From NCBI GenBank assembly GCA_902785065.1, contig CACZXH010000002.1, forward strand, positions 1-64,000: a stretch of DNA of 64,000 nt, read 5' to 3'. Position 1 is the stretch's first letter. Each line of letters opens with the position of its first letter. The position numbers were made by a program, and so were the translations under genes. A model generated the notes under the pieces. It was not told the origin of the DNA, did no database searches, and saw only the letters and a program-made list of their open reading frames with translations. Origin of the DNA: an uncultured Bacteroidia bacterium. GTDB taxonomy: Bacteria; Bacteroidota; Bacteroidia; Bacteroidales; UBA932. This document shows, piece by piece, positions 17,450-25,866 of this stretch.

Positions 17450-18214
17450 TTAATAATCAGCATCTGACAAGGCTGGGAAGGATTGACGGAATTGATCCAG
17501 TACAGGGCGTTTCAATTCAGATTCGATAATGTCGATACGTCCTTCCTTACAGATTGAAAGCAATTCACCGCGCGGACCGTACAAACTGGTATGTCCAGAG
17601 TACAGGTTCCCAGGGTCCTTACCGGCCCGGTTCACACCGGCGACAAAGCAGACATTCTCGATGGCACGGGCCTTCAGGAGGGCGTCCCAGGCATCGATCC
17701 GCTGCTGCGGCCAACTGGCGACGTAGAGGATCAGGTCGTAATCGGGCTTACCGTCCACCAGTTTGTTCCGCGCGAAAACCGGGAACCGGAGGTCATAGCA
17801 GACCTGGAGCAGGATCCGGAAGCCGGCATGCTCAACGACTACACGCTCCCCGCCGGCGGTATAGCGCTCATGCTCGCCGGCATAGGTAAAGAGGTGATGC
17901 TTGTCGTAATACTGATAATGGCCGTCCGGGAACACGAAATAGAATCGGTTGCGATAAGTGCCGTCCACGTGCGTGGAGACGCTGCCGGCGACGGCGCAGC
18001 CCTTACTGCGCGCATAGTCCTGCATCCAGCGAAGACTGTCCCCTTCTCCCTCCTCGGCTACCCCGATGGGGTCCGTGACGAATCCGGTGGAAAACATTTC
18101 AGGAAGGACGACAAGGTCCGTCTTCAGGGTACCCATCAGCATCCGGCGGGCATCCTCCCGGCTCCGGGCGGGATTCCCCCACTCCGGCGCCGTCTGCAAC
18201 AAGGTGATTCTCAT
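17450..18214 (-). CDS. Nitrilase-superfamily amidohydrolase (omega-amidase-like)
   Basis: C-N hydrolase family enzyme, probably deaminating 2-oxo-acid omega-amides (YafV/Nit2 type), the repair partner of glutamine and methionine transaminases. The Glu-Lys-Cys triad is visible: VVLPEMFSTGF (Glu, ~38), YYDKHHLFTYAGEHE (Lys, ~104) and LLQVCYDLRFPVFAR (Cys, ~138). 254 residues. The Cys-motif CYDLRFP and the N-terminal LLQTAPEWGN fit the omega-amidase branch better than plant-type nitrilases. A TATCTTCG element ends 4 bp before the ATG, suggesting a leaderless message. Confidence 0.87.
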   Translation of the reverse strand: MRITLLQTAPEWGNPARSREDARRMLMGTLKTDLVVLPEMFSTGFVTDPIGVAEEGEGDSLRWMQDYARSKGCAVAGSVSTHVDGTYRNRFYFVFPDGHYQYYDKHHLFTYAGEHERYTAGGERVVVEHAGFRILLQVCYDLRFPVFARNKLVDGKPDYDLILYVASWPQQRIDAWDALLKARAIENVCFVAGVNRAGKDPGNLYSGHTSLYGPRGELLSICKEGRIDIIESELKRPVLDQFRQSFPALSDADY

Positions 18215-18218
18215 AACG

Positions 18219-18245
18219 CGAAGATAAGAAATTTCCGTATCTTTG
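18219..18245. promoter_or_regulatory. Divergent -7 boxes for the amidohydrolase and nitroreductase genes
   Basis: Minus strand TATCTTCG (18226-18219) ends 4 bp before the amidohydrolase ATG; plus strand TATCTTTG (18238-18245) ends 4 bp before the nitroreductase ATG. Both put the predicted start site at or inside the initiation codon. Confidence 0.6.
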
Positions 18246-18249
18246 CCAC

Positions 18250-18879
18250 ATGGCAGACAACTATTTGGAAAAGAAATTCGAGGAACTCCGGGAAAAACGG
18301 CCGGTCATCAAGCGGAACCACCTGTCCCTGGACACGCTCCTCCGCCGCAACCGGAGCTACCGGGGCTACGATCCCGCCCGCGTGGTCACGCGCGAAGAAT
18401 TGAAGAAACTGGTGGAAGTGACCACCCTGGTCCCTTCCGGGAAGAACCTGCAGGCACTCCGCTACCGGCTCGTCACGGCCGAAGAAAGCGACAAAGTCCT
18501 TCCGCTCATCCGGATGGGCGCCGCCCTGCCTGAACTGCATCTACCCTTCCCGGGCACGGAGCCCCGCGCCTTCCTGGTCATATGCAGCACCATTCCGGAG
18601 AATCCGGTCCTGGACATCGACCTGGGTATCGCGGCCCAGAGCCTGCTGCTCAAGGCCGTCGAGATGGGCCTGAACGGCCTGATCATCCGGGCTTTCGATC
18701 CCGGGAAAATGCAGGAAGCCCTGGGGCTGGAACTCGTCCCCCTGCTGGTCATCGCGATCGGCAAAGGCGCTGAAAACATCTTCCTGAAACCCGTGGACGC
18801 CGGCGAATCCCTCGCCTACTACCGCAAAGACGGCGTCCATTTCGTTCCCAAACTGAAAGCTGAAGATCTCCTGATTTAG
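18250..18879 (+). CDS. Nitroreductase-family flavoprotein
   Basis: FMN-dependent NAD(P)H oxidoreductase fold. The N-terminal RRNRSYRGYDPARVVTREEL and VPSGKNLQALRYRLV (residues ~33-75) form the FMN-binding start of the family, and LGIAAQSLLLKAVEMGLNGLII (~125-146) and ALGLELVPLLVIAIGKGAEN (~160-179) the helix and strand that complete it. 209 residues. The physiological substrate cannot be predicted; no neighbour suggests one. Converges on the DUF4332 gene across a palindromic element. Confidence 0.85.
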   Translation: MADNYLEKKFEELREKRPVIKRNHLSLDTLLRRNRSYRGYDPARVVTREELKKLVEVTTLVPSGKNLQALRYRLVTAEESDKVLPLIRMGAALPELHLPFPGTEPRAFLVICSTIPENPVLDIDLGIAAQSLLLKAVEMGLNGLIIRAFDPGKMQEALGLELVPLLVIAIGKGAENIFLKPVDAGESLAYYRKDGVHFVPKLKAEDLLI

Positions 18880-18899
18880 TTTTCGTTCGGTGCATCAGG

Positions 18900-19025
18900 G
18901 GTCCGGGGGCTTGTCCACCCCCGGACAAGTATAGGGGGAGGGGCCCGACGGATACAAGTTATTTGCGCAGCAAATGACGCAGGAGACGTTGGGAGGGGCC
19001 GGAGCGAAGCGGAGTCCCCCGGACC
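18900..19025. repeat. Long imperfect palindrome between convergent genes (copy 1)
   Basis: Outer arms GGTCCGGGGG (18900-18909) and CCCCCGGACC (19016-19025). Inside are a nested hairpin (the left arm also pairs with CCCCCGGAC at 18917-18925), a small ATTTGC/GCAAAT stem, and two GGGAGGGGCC blocks near 18935 and 18991, the second followed by GGAGCGAAGCGG. The same block order occurs at 23338-23456. No ORF; the position between the 3' ends of two converging genes suggests a terminator function. Confidence 0.6.
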
Positions 19026-19069
19026 GGCACCCCGGAAGGGACGCCGTCTTTCGTTGGGTTATGCGACGA

Positions 19070-19477
19070 TTAGTAGGTCACGACCGGATCGAGGGCCTTG
19101 GCGAGCTCGATGAACTTCGCGACTTCCTTCTCGACCGGGGTGCGGCGGCAGAGGTGCTTCTCTTCGTTCACCTCGGCGAGCTTGGCGGCGAGATTCGCAG
19201 CATTGCGGTTGCGGAGCTCTTTCACGGTGTCCACACCGGCGGCCTCGAGCAGTTCGGAGAACTGCGGGCCGACACCCTTGACGCGGAACAGGTCCGCATG
19301 GTTCACCCACGTGAGAACGCGGCCGTGATCGATACCGGTGGCATCCTCGATGGCCTGACGGCCCTTGGCGTCGGCGCCCTTCTCGAGGAGCTGGTCTACG
19401 GTTTCAATGCCGATGCCAATGAGCTTCTCGGCGTACACAGGGCCGATACCCTGAATGTCGATAATCTTGTAAGTCAT
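19070..19477 (-). CDS. DUF4332 (helix-hairpin-helix) protein
   Basis: 135 residues. Two helix-hairpin-helix-like units are visible: DIQGIGPVYAEKLIGIGIETVDQLL (N-terminal) and RVKGVGPQFSELLEAAGVDTVKEL (residues ~64-87), the arrangement of DUF4332, a small family related to nucleic-acid-binding HhH domains. A long leader precedes the ATG; the promoter at 19524-19531 is divergent from that of the next gene. Molecular role unknown. Confidence 0.85.
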   Translation of the reverse strand: MTYKIIDIQGIGPVYAEKLIGIGIETVDQLLEKGADAKGRQAIEDATGIDHGRVLTWVNHADLFRVKGVGPQFSELLEAAGVDTVKELRNRNAANLAAKLAEVNEEKHLCRRTPVEKEVAKFIELAKALDPVVTY

Positions 19478-19523
19478 ATCAAAATTTGTGTTTAAAGGTT
19501 GTTGTCCGTGTTAATTAATCGTT

Positions 19524-19571
19524 CAAATATACATTTTTTCGTGGAAAAAGACAAAATTTTTCTTATATTTG
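19524..19571. promoter_or_regulatory. Divergent promoters for DUF4332 and the 19594 gene
   Basis: Minus strand TTTG (19555-19552), 20-bp spacer, TATATTTG (19531-19524). Plus strand TATATTTG (19564-19571), 22 bp before the 19594 ATG, with an AAGGAG ribosome binding site just after it. Confidence 0.7.
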
Positions 19572-19593
19572 CAAGGAGTAGGAAAATTTTTTG

Positions 19594-20055
19594 ATGGAAA
19601 CCTATCCGCTTGACCAAGAAAAAACGTACAATTCCGCTGACCTGCTGACACTTGAGGGTGAAAGCGGTCCTGAAACCCGGAAAATTGGCGAATGGCTGAA
19701 TGTGGACCCTGTCCGCATCCACCGGATGGTCGTGCGCGAAAAGGTCCTGAAGGTGGATCAGATGGAAGTCTTCACCCCCCTGGTGTCCAAACTCCGACGG
19801 GCGGACTACGAGTATTACAAGCGCATCACCGGCCTCAAGATGCTCATCGACTTCCCCGGATACACCTCCGAGATCGAAGCCAAGATCCCCTACGACACCG
19901 ATCCCATCGCCTTCTACAAATGGTGGCGCAAAGGAAAGCACGAGCACGTGGTCTACCTCTCCCCCGCCTACCAGTTCAAGCTGTTCCAGAAAGTCTCCGT
20001 AATGGAGCCGAAGGTGATGCTCAAGAAAGACATCGAATTCGTCAAGACCTTCTGA
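19594..20055 (+). CDS. Uncharacterised protein, 153 residues
   Basis: I do not recognise a family. The protein is soluble and charged with no signal peptide or membrane segment; the middle (RKIGEWLNVDPVRIHRMVVREKVLKVDQ) could be a small helix-turn-helix-like segment, and the C-terminal third is aromatic (AFYKWWRKGKHEHVVYLSPAYQFKLF). ATG at 19594 is used rather than the TTG one codon earlier. It leads a tight unit with the LRR protein, a pseudouridine synthase, a hydrolase and tcdA. Confidence 0.7.
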   Translation: METYPLDQEKTYNSADLLTLEGESGPETRKIGEWLNVDPVRIHRMVVREKVLKVDQMEVFTPLVSKLRRADYEYYKRITGLKMLIDFPGYTSEIEAKIPYDTDPIAFYKWWRKGKHEHVVYLSPAYQFKLFQKVSVMEPKVMLKKDIEFVKTF

Positions 20056-20057
20056 CA

Positions 20058-20681
20058 ATGACCCTGGAAGAGATCCTCCGCGTCCCGACGGCCGCCAGCC
20101 CCGAAGAGCGGGCCCATGACGTCTGGGACGACGAAAACCGTTGCTGCTACTCCGCGGACGGGGAAAAACTCCTCGACGCGGAGAACTTTCCCTCCGAAGT
20201 GACGGTCCGCGAAGGTTGCCGGATCCTCTGCGACGGGGTGTTCGCTTTCCAGGACTACATGGCCGAAGACCGGAAGATCGGGGAAGAGATTCCCCTGGAT
20301 GAGCGGGACTCCTTCCTGGAGAAGATCCACCTCCCGGCCACCCTCACGCATATCGGAAACGCCGCCTTCAACGAATGCGGGCTCCTGGAGAGCATCCGGC
20401 TCCCGAAAGGACTCCTGTCCATCGGTGAAGAAGCCTTCTGCGACTGCTGGAACCTGGAAAAGGTCACCTGCCCCGCCTCGCTCCGGGTCATCGGCCCCCG
20501 AGCCTTCCAAGGCTGTATCAACCTGTACCAGATCCGCCTGAACAAGGGGCTCGAAGCCATTGGCGAGGACGCCTTCGACGACTGTGAGTCGCTTGAGACC
20601 ATCCTCGTCCCTGCCGGAACCCTGGACCGGTTCCTCACCCTCCTTCCCAAATCCTTACACGAATTCATCGAAGAACTATGA
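20058..20681 (+). CDS. Leucine-rich repeat (BspA-type) protein
   Basis: 207 residues with three to four tandem LRR_5 units of the form IHLPATLTHIGNAAFNEC, IRLPKGLLSIGEEAFCDC, VTCPASLRVIGPRAFQGC, IRLNKGLEAIGEDAFDDC (residues ~90-185). BspA-like LRR proteins of Bacteroidales are usually surface-exposed, but this one has no signal peptide, so it may act in the cytoplasm. Starts 2 bp after the previous stop and overlaps the next gene by 4 bp. Confidence 0.88.
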   Translation: MTLEEILRVPTAASPEERAHDVWDDENRCCYSADGEKLLDAENFPSEVTVREGCRILCDGVFAFQDYMAEDRKIGEEIPLDERDSFLEKIHLPATLTHIGNAAFNECGLLESIRLPKGLLSIGEEAFCDCWNLEKVTCPASLRVIGPRAFQGCINLYQIRLNKGLEAIGEDAFDDCESLETILVPAGTLDRFLTLLPKSLHEFIEEL

Positions 20682-21679
20682 ACACCGCCGGACAAAAGTT
20701 TACCGTCTCCCACGACAGCCCCCTCCTGAAATATCTGTATGAAATCTTCCCGAACCAGTCCAAGACCGGTGTCAAGAACATGCTTTCCAAGGGCCAGGTC
20801 CTGGTGAACGGAGAGCGGAGGACCGCCTTCGACCATCCCCTCCGCGCCGGGGACTCTCTCCTGATCCTCGCCAAGGTGGTTTCCATGGCCCGAGAAAGCA
20901 GCGAGAATGCCCGGGAGGACGTGGAAAAGACGGGCGTCAAGATCGTCTTCGAGGATGCCGACTACATCGTCGTGGACAAACCCGCCGGCCTCCTGACGGT
21001 CTCCACCGCCAAAGGCTCTCAGAGCAAGTCCGGCAAGAAGGAAGCCACCCTCTACGCCATCCTGAACGCGTATGTGAAGACGGATGCCCGTGCCCGCCGC
21101 AAGGAGGATCTTGCCAGCGGACGCACGCCGGACCGTTCCACCGCCAAGATCTGGATCGTCCACCGCCTGGACAAGGGCACTTCCGGCCTGGTGGTCTTCG
21201 CCAAGAACGAGCATGCCAAGGATATCCTCCAGAGCCGCTGGAAGGAACTCGTCATCGAACGCCGGTATATCGCCGTCCTGGAGAACAGGCTCGAAAAGGA
21301 GAGCGGCGCCATCCAGAGCTGGCTCGTAGAGAATCCCAAGTCCCTGATCGTCTATTCCTACCCCGAAGAAGTCCGCGGCGGCCAGTTGGCCATCACCCAC
21401 TACAAGGTCCTGGAGTACGTCCGCCGGGGCAAGGGCGTCTATACCAAGGCCGAGTTCTCCCTGGAAAGCGGCCGCAAGAACCAGATCCGCGTCCATGCCG
21501 CCGACCTCGGCCATCCCGTCGCCGGCGACAAGAAATACGGCGCCGAGACGGATCCGATCCGCCGCCTCGCCCTCCACGCGGCCACCCTCGTGTTCCGGAA
21601 TCCGATGTCCGGTGAGGTCGTACGCCTCAAGTCCCCGCTTCCCGCCCCCTTTGACAAATTCGAGAAAATCGAGAAATGA
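20678..21679 (+). CDS. RluA-family 23S rRNA/tRNA pseudouridine synthase
   Basis: Isomerises uridine to pseudouridine in RNA. N-terminal S4-like RNA-binding domain (residues ~15-70, with KGQVLVNG), then the catalytic domain with IVVDKPAGLLT and HRLDKGTSGLVVFAK containing the invariant catalytic aspartate, and the C-terminal SGRKNQIRVHAADLGHPVAGDKKYG. 333 residues. The specific target (RluC/RluD type or another) cannot be fixed from sequence. Confidence 0.92.
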   Translation: MNTAGQKFTVSHDSPLLKYLYEIFPNQSKTGVKNMLSKGQVLVNGERRTAFDHPLRAGDSLLILAKVVSMARESSENAREDVEKTGVKIVFEDADYIVVDKPAGLLTVSTAKGSQSKSGKKEATLYAILNAYVKTDARARRKEDLASGRTPDRSTAKIWIVHRLDKGTSGLVVFAKNEHAKDILQSRWKELVIERRYIAVLENRLEKESGAIQSWLVENPKSLIVYSYPEEVRGGQLAITHYKVLEYVRRGKGVYTKAEFSLESGRKNQIRVHAADLGHPVAGDKKYGAETDPIRRLALHAATLVFRNPMSGEVVRLKSPLPAPFDKFEKIEK

Positions 21680-22599
21680 TGGAAAAGTTCACCGTCCCCG
21701 GCGCCGCCGACGGCGTCCAGCTCAGCACTCTCGTCATCGCCCCGGAATCCCCCAAGGCCGTCCTCCAGCTGGTCCACGGCATGGCCGAGCACAAGGAGCG
21801 CTACATTCCCTTCATGAACTACCTGTCCGAGGCTGGCTACGCCTGCGTGATCTGCGACCTCCGCGGCCACGGCGAGACGGTCACGGACCCGGAAGACCTC
21901 GGCTGGATGGGCAAGGGCGGCATGACGGCCCTGGTGGACGATGTCCACAGCGTAACCGACTGGGCCAAAGCGCAATTCCCCGGACTCCCCTTCTTCCTGT
22001 TCGGCCATAGCATGGGGTCGATGATCGTTCGCAGCTACCTCAAGCGGTATGACCACGATATCGACGGTCTGGTCGTTTGCGGCAGCCCGAGCCAGAACCC
22101 GGCCGCCGGCCTGGGCGACTTCCTCGCCGGCTGTATCAGCCTGTTCCGGGGCCCCCGCTACCGGTCCCAGTTCCTCGCGAACCTGTGCACCGGCAACAAT
22201 GACCGGAAATTCAAGGCCGATGGCATCAAGAACGCCTGGCTGTCCACGAACAAGGCCAATGTCCAGGCCTACAACAACGATCCCCTTTGCGGTTTCGTGT
22301 TCACGGCGAACGGCTACCGGAACGGCCTTTTCCGCCTGATGAAGGACATTTACTCTCCCGAGGGCTGGAATGTGACGAAGCCCGACCTGCCAGTCCACTT
22401 CATTGCCGGCGCCGAGGATCCCTGCATCGTCAGCTTGAAAAAGTTCTCGCAGGCGGTGAGTTTCCTCCGCGGCCGCGGCTACCGGGACGTCACAAGCCAG
22501 GTCTATCCCAAGATGCGTCATGAAATCCTGAACGAAATCGGCCGGGAGGACGTCTGGCGCGATGTCCGGGAGCGCCTGGACAGTTGGCTGGCCCGATGA
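21676..22599 (+). CDS. Alpha/beta hydrolase (lysophospholipase / monoacylglycerol lipase-like)
   Basis: 307 residues. The nucleophile elbow FGHSMGSMI (serine ~113), oxyanion region LVHGMAEHKERY, the acid-residue region HFIAGAEDPCIV and the final PKMRHEILNE with the catalytic histidine fit the serine aminopeptidase/Hydrolase_4 group, which cleaves lysophospholipids or monoacylglycerols. No signal peptide. Overlaps genes on both sides by 4 bp. Confidence 0.88.
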   Translation: MMEKFTVPGAADGVQLSTLVIAPESPKAVLQLVHGMAEHKERYIPFMNYLSEAGYACVICDLRGHGETVTDPEDLGWMGKGGMTALVDDVHSVTDWAKAQFPGLPFFLFGHSMGSMIVRSYLKRYDHDIDGLVVCGSPSQNPAAGLGDFLAGCISLFRGPRYRSQFLANLCTGNNDRKFKADGIKNAWLSTNKANVQAYNNDPLCGFVFTANGYRNGLFRLMKDIYSPEGWNVTKPDLPVHFIAGAEDPCIVSLKKFSQAVSFLRGRGYRDVTSQVYPKMRHEILNEIGREDVWRDVRERLDSWLAR

Positions 22600-23348
22600 C
22601 GCCCTCCTCCAAAGATATCTTCAACCGGGCGGAACTCCTGCTCGGGGCCGACGTGATGGAACGCCTCGCGTCGGTCCGCGTCATCCTCTTCGGCGTGGGC
22701 GGCGTGGGCAGCTGGTGCGCGGAAGGGCTCGTCCGCTCGGGTATCACGCACCTGACGCTGGTGGATGCCGACAACGTGGTCCCTTCCAACATCAACCGGC
22801 AGCGCATGGCCACGGTTTCCACCGTGGGCCGGTCCAAGGTAGAAACCCTGAAAGAGATCCTCCTGGATATCAACCCGGAGGCATCCATCGAGACGGTCCA
22901 CGCCCGTTTCACGGAAGCATCGGCGGCCTCGTTCGGATTGGATAACTACGATTATATCATCGACGCGATTGACGCCCTGAAAGACAAGGCGTCCCTGATC
23001 CTGCATGCGACGGCGACCCCGGCGACCTTCTTTTCTTCCATGGGCGCAGCGTGCAAAATCGACCCCACAAAGGTGCGGGTGGCCTCTTTCTGGGAGGTCC
23101 GTGGATGTCCCCTCGGCGCCATGCTCCGCAAGAAACTCCGCAAGGCCGGCACCCTGCCCGCCCAGGATTTCCTCTGCGTCTACGACGAGGAACTCCTCCC
23201 CAACCGCGGCACCGACACCGCGCTTCCCGAAGAACTGAAATTCGACAAAGTCTCCCACAACGGTTCCCTCATCACCGTCACGGCCACCTTCGGCTTTACC
23301 CTCGCTTCGCTCGTCATTCAACATCTCTACACATCGGACTGCCGGTAG
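22596..23348 (+). CDS. tcdA: tRNA threonylcarbamoyladenosine dehydratase TcdA
   Basis: E1-like enzyme that uses ATP to cyclise t6A37 of tRNA to ct6A. VILFGVGGVGSWCAEGLVRSG (residues ~25-45) is the ATP-binding motif, followed by LVDADNVVPSNINRQ, DYIIDAIDALKDKASLI and the C-terminal ATFGFTLASLVIQHL. ATG at 22596 overlaps the previous stop. About 250 residues. The last five residues (SDCR after LYT) and the stop codon lie inside the left arm of a palindrome whose right arm encodes the end of fur, so the tail appears to be acquired. Confidence 0.92.
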   Translation: MTPSSKDIFNRAELLLGADVMERLASVRVILFGVGGVGSWCAEGLVRSGITHLTLVDADNVVPSNINRQRMATVSTVGRSKVETLKEILLDINPEASIETVHARFTEASAASFGLDNYDYIIDAIDALKDKASLILHATATPATFFSSMGAACKIDPTKVRVASFWEVRGCPLGAMLRKKLRKAGTLPAQDFLCVYDEELLPNRGTDTALPEELKFDKVSHNGSLITVTATFGFTLASLVIQHLYTSDCR

Positions 23349-23456
23349 TGACATTCCCAAACCTGTGGCCACCCTCGGCCACATAAGAGGGAGGGGCCCA
23401 AACTTGTTTGGGAGGGGTCGCGAAGCGACGGTTTGGGGATGTCACTACCGGCAGTC
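23338..23456. repeat. Long palindrome spanning the 3' ends of tcdA and fur (copy 2)
   Basis: Arms of about 27 bp: GACTGCCGGTAGTGACAT plus TCCCAAACC (23338-23364), complementary to 23430-23456 with one mismatch. Inside are a GTGGCC/GGCCAC hairpin, GAGGGAGGGGCCC, then TTGGGAGGGGTCGCGAAGCG, in the same order as the copy at 18900-19025. The TAG stop codons of both genes lie in the arms. Confidence 0.75.
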
Positions 23457-23858
23457 CGGGCAGATTCCTTTTAAAAGATAATTGACAGTCCGGGGCGAAA
23501 AACCTTCCGGAATGGAAACGGGAGGGACGGGGGTGTCTTCCAGGCAGAAGGTGCGGTGGCACTTTTCGCAGTAGAAATGGACATGGACGTCATCGTCCTC
23601 GTCATCGTGGTGGCTGTGACAGAGTTCGTAGCGGACACCGTCGCCCGAGTCGTCCAGCACGTGCACCAGATGGGCCTCGCGGAACGCCTGCAAGGTCCTG
23701 AAAACATTGGATTTGTCGATGGTCTCGACAACCGTCTCCAGCTCGGTCATGGACATCGGACGGCCCGCTGCAGCGAGAGCGCGGGCGATAACGATGCGGT
23801 TTGCCGTCGGCTTGATGCCGTGGCTTTCCATGAGTTCCAGCAGGTGTTTTTCTTCCAT
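23445..23858 (-). CDS. Fur-family transcriptional regulator
   Basis: Metal-dependent repressor family. N-terminal winged helix (KPTANRIVIARALAAAGRPMSMTELE and IDKSNVFRTLQAFREAHLV, residues ~13-70), then a metal-binding C-terminal domain with CHSHHDDEDDDVHVHFYCEKCHRTFC and a terminal CPDC. Two CxxC-type pairs form the structural zinc site. 137 residues. Whether it senses Fe, Zn or peroxide is not decidable; no target gene is adjacent. The TATCTTTG -7 box ends 6 bp before the ATG, so the mRNA is probably leaderless. Confidence 0.92.
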   Translation of the reverse strand: MEEKHLLELMESHGIKPTANRIVIARALAAAGRPMSMTELETVVETIDKSNVFRTLQAFREAHLVHVLDDSGDGVRYELCHSHHDDEDDDVHVHFYCEKCHRTFCLEDTPVPPVSIPEGFSPRTVNYLLKGICPDCR

Positions 23859-23864
23859 ACGGTG

Positions 23865-23872
23865 CAAAGATA
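23865..23872 (-). promoter_or_regulatory. -7 box of the fur promoter
   Basis: TATCTTTG on the minus strand, 6 bp before the start codon, with TTGG 19 bp further upstream as a degraded -33 box. Confidence 0.6.
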
Positions 23873-23902
23873 GTACAGAATCGCCGCAAAACCAATCCCC
23901 AC

Positions 23903-25852
23903 TTATTGGGATACCTCGAAAGGAATCTCCTCATGGACCAGGCGGCCCTCGGAGGTGACGCCTTCCAGGACGACGAGGTAAGCGCCGGGCGTGTCTCCCA
24001 ACCGGAAGGAGACGGTATCGGACAGCAGGAGCGGATTCCAGTAGACCGTCCGGCGGTTGCGGTATGCGTCGGCCCTTTCAAAATCCACCACACGCTGATA
24101 GCCCAGCGGGACGACGGACTGATGCACCGTCGGACCGGAACCGAACCTGGACAATTCGCTGTCGCCGGACTTGGTCGTAATTGAAATCACGCCTCCCCCG
24201 CCGGCGGATCCCCAAAGGACCGTCTGCCCCGTCTTGAAGACGTCCACGCGCGCGATCTCCGTCATCGGAATGAAATCCAAATCGAAACCGCCCCCCGGCA
24301 ACCGCCGGCTCTCATCATAGATCATCTCGCTCAAAATAAATCCGTCCACGGCGATGGCGGCCGGGCGGTCGCCGTAAATGGACGCGTTGGCGCGCAGATG
24401 CGGCAGACCATCCCGGAAGAAAATGCCGGGGACCTCCTGCAGCAGCTCATACAGGCTCGTATATCCGCGGCTCTCCAACTGGCTGGCCGTGATGGCGAAG
24501 TCGGAGTTGCGGTTGAACCCCGTCGGCGGCGGGCCGTCCACCGTAACGGACACGCCCGCAGCGTCCAGCAGGATGTTCCCGAAAGGATTGTCATCGTCGG
24601 CATAAACGACGTGCAAGGTGTCGTCCAGGGCGGTGGCATACGGGTTCCGGGGAACCCGGAAAGCAGGGAAGGACGCCGCGTCCAGGTCCAGCTCGTACCG
24701 GTCGTTTCCTTCCCGGTCGGTCGATTTCACGAGATAATGCGTTCCCTCGGGATAATCCAGACCTTCGAAACGGAACCGTCCGTCCGGTCCGCTCCACTGC
24801 ACGTCCAGCATGCCCGCCTCGGGTGAGATCAGGCCGATGCGCGCCTCTTTTACGGGTCGGCCCAGAATCAGGGTCCGGACGGTGCCGGTCAGGATGGAAG
24901 TCACCTCCTTCTCCGCCGGAAGACGGATCTCCCCTTTCAAGGCGTCCGTGAAATCGAATCCCAGGGAGCGTCCCAGCACGTAGTCCGTAATGGATGCCGG
25001 CAGGTGGCGGGCTATCAGGGGGCGGCAAGTCACGGAAACGGAAAGGTCCAGCCATTCTCCGGCGCGGAGGGCGGACGGATCGACCCGCAGGGAAACCGAA
25101 TCACCGGCCTGATACAGCGCACGGTCCAGGGTCATCGGCACCCGGCAACGGTCCTCTCCCCGGTCCAGGGCTTGTTCCTGACGGGCAAGCACCTTCCCAT
25201 CCCGGTCCACGACCAGGAAATCTAGCGGGCCGTCCGACAGGATCCCGTCAGGAAGGGACAACGTGCGGCCTTTCCCCACCGACCCCAGGAAACGGATGGC
25301 TCCGCCCTGCAGGACCAGCAGATAGTGAAGGTCCTTACCGGGATAAGAAAGCACGAACCCGTGCTGACGGCGCCGGACGGACAGACTCCCGTCGGGGCGG
25401 TCCGGGTTCGGTTCCCGGACCGCGTCCCGCCCGACCACGATCCGCTTGATGAACGCAGTTTCCGGGGCGGCGGCCATGTACCGGGTATAGGCCCGGAGGT
25501 AGGCGGCGCCGGAAAGCAGGTCTTCCGGAATGTCCAGATAGCCGTAAAAAGCCCCCTCGCGGCGCAGGAGCTTCACTTGGCGGGCCATTATCCCGTTCTT
25601 GTCGAAGAGCTCGGCATACACATACAAGGTGCTGTCCACCGGGGTATGGTCCACTTCGTCCATCAGGTAGGCCTTGAGCCAGATCCGGTCGCCTTGCAAG
25701 TAATCCTCCGCATCGGTATGGACATAGACCCGTTCCAGCGGAAAAGCCTCACGCTGCTCCTGAATACGGTCATAAACCGAAATGCCTGTCTGACTGTAAG
25801 CGGTCAGACAGGACAGGAAAAGCAGCGGAACGATCCGTAAGAAACGGGCCAT
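23903..25852 (-). CDS. Secreted protein with a TonB-receptor plug domain but no barrel
   Basis: 649 residues with a signal peptide (RIVPLLFLSCLTAYSQ). Residues ~25-130 (ERVYVHTDAEDYLQGDRIWLKAYLMD, YVYAELFDKNGIM) resemble the MG2 domain of alpha-2-macroglobulins; residues ~330-400 look like a carboxypeptidase-regulatory-type beta sandwich; residues ~445-555 form a TonB plug domain (YTSLYELLQEVPGI, AAIAVDGFILSE, IARVDVFKTGQT, GSAGGGGVISITTK). The 22-strand barrel that should follow is absent. Such Bacteroidetes proteins are of unknown role, perhaps assembly or signalling partners at the outer membrane. It follows thrA by 15 bp, an unexpected partner. Confidence 0.8.
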   Translation of the reverse strand: MARFLRIVPLLFLSCLTAYSQTGISVYDRIQEQREAFPLERVYVHTDAEDYLQGDRIWLKAYLMDEVDHTPVDSTLYVYAELFDKNGIMARQVKLLRREGAFYGYLDIPEDLLSGAAYLRAYTRYMAAAPETAFIKRIVVGRDAVREPNPDRPDGSLSVRRRQHGFVLSYPGKDLHYLLVLQGGAIRFLGSVGKGRTLSLPDGILSDGPLDFLVVDRDGKVLARQEQALDRGEDRCRVPMTLDRALYQAGDSVSLRVDPSALRAGEWLDLSVSVTCRPLIARHLPASITDYVLGRSLGFDFTDALKGEIRLPAEKEVTSILTGTVRTLILGRPVKEARIGLISPEAGMLDVQWSGPDGRFRFEGLDYPEGTHYLVKSTDREGNDRYELDLDAASFPAFRVPRNPYATALDDTLHVVYADDDNPFGNILLDAAGVSVTVDGPPPTGFNRNSDFAITASQLESRGYTSLYELLQEVPGIFFRDGLPHLRANASIYGDRPAAIAVDGFILSEMIYDESRRLPGGGFDLDFIPMTEIARVDVFKTGQTVLWGSAGGGGVISITTKSGDSELSRFGSGPTVHQSVVPLGYQRVVDFERADAYRNRRTVYWNPLLLSDTVSFRLGDTPGAYLVVLEGVTSEGRLVHEEIPFEVSQ

Positions 25853-25866
25853 CGGGAAGCGGAACG

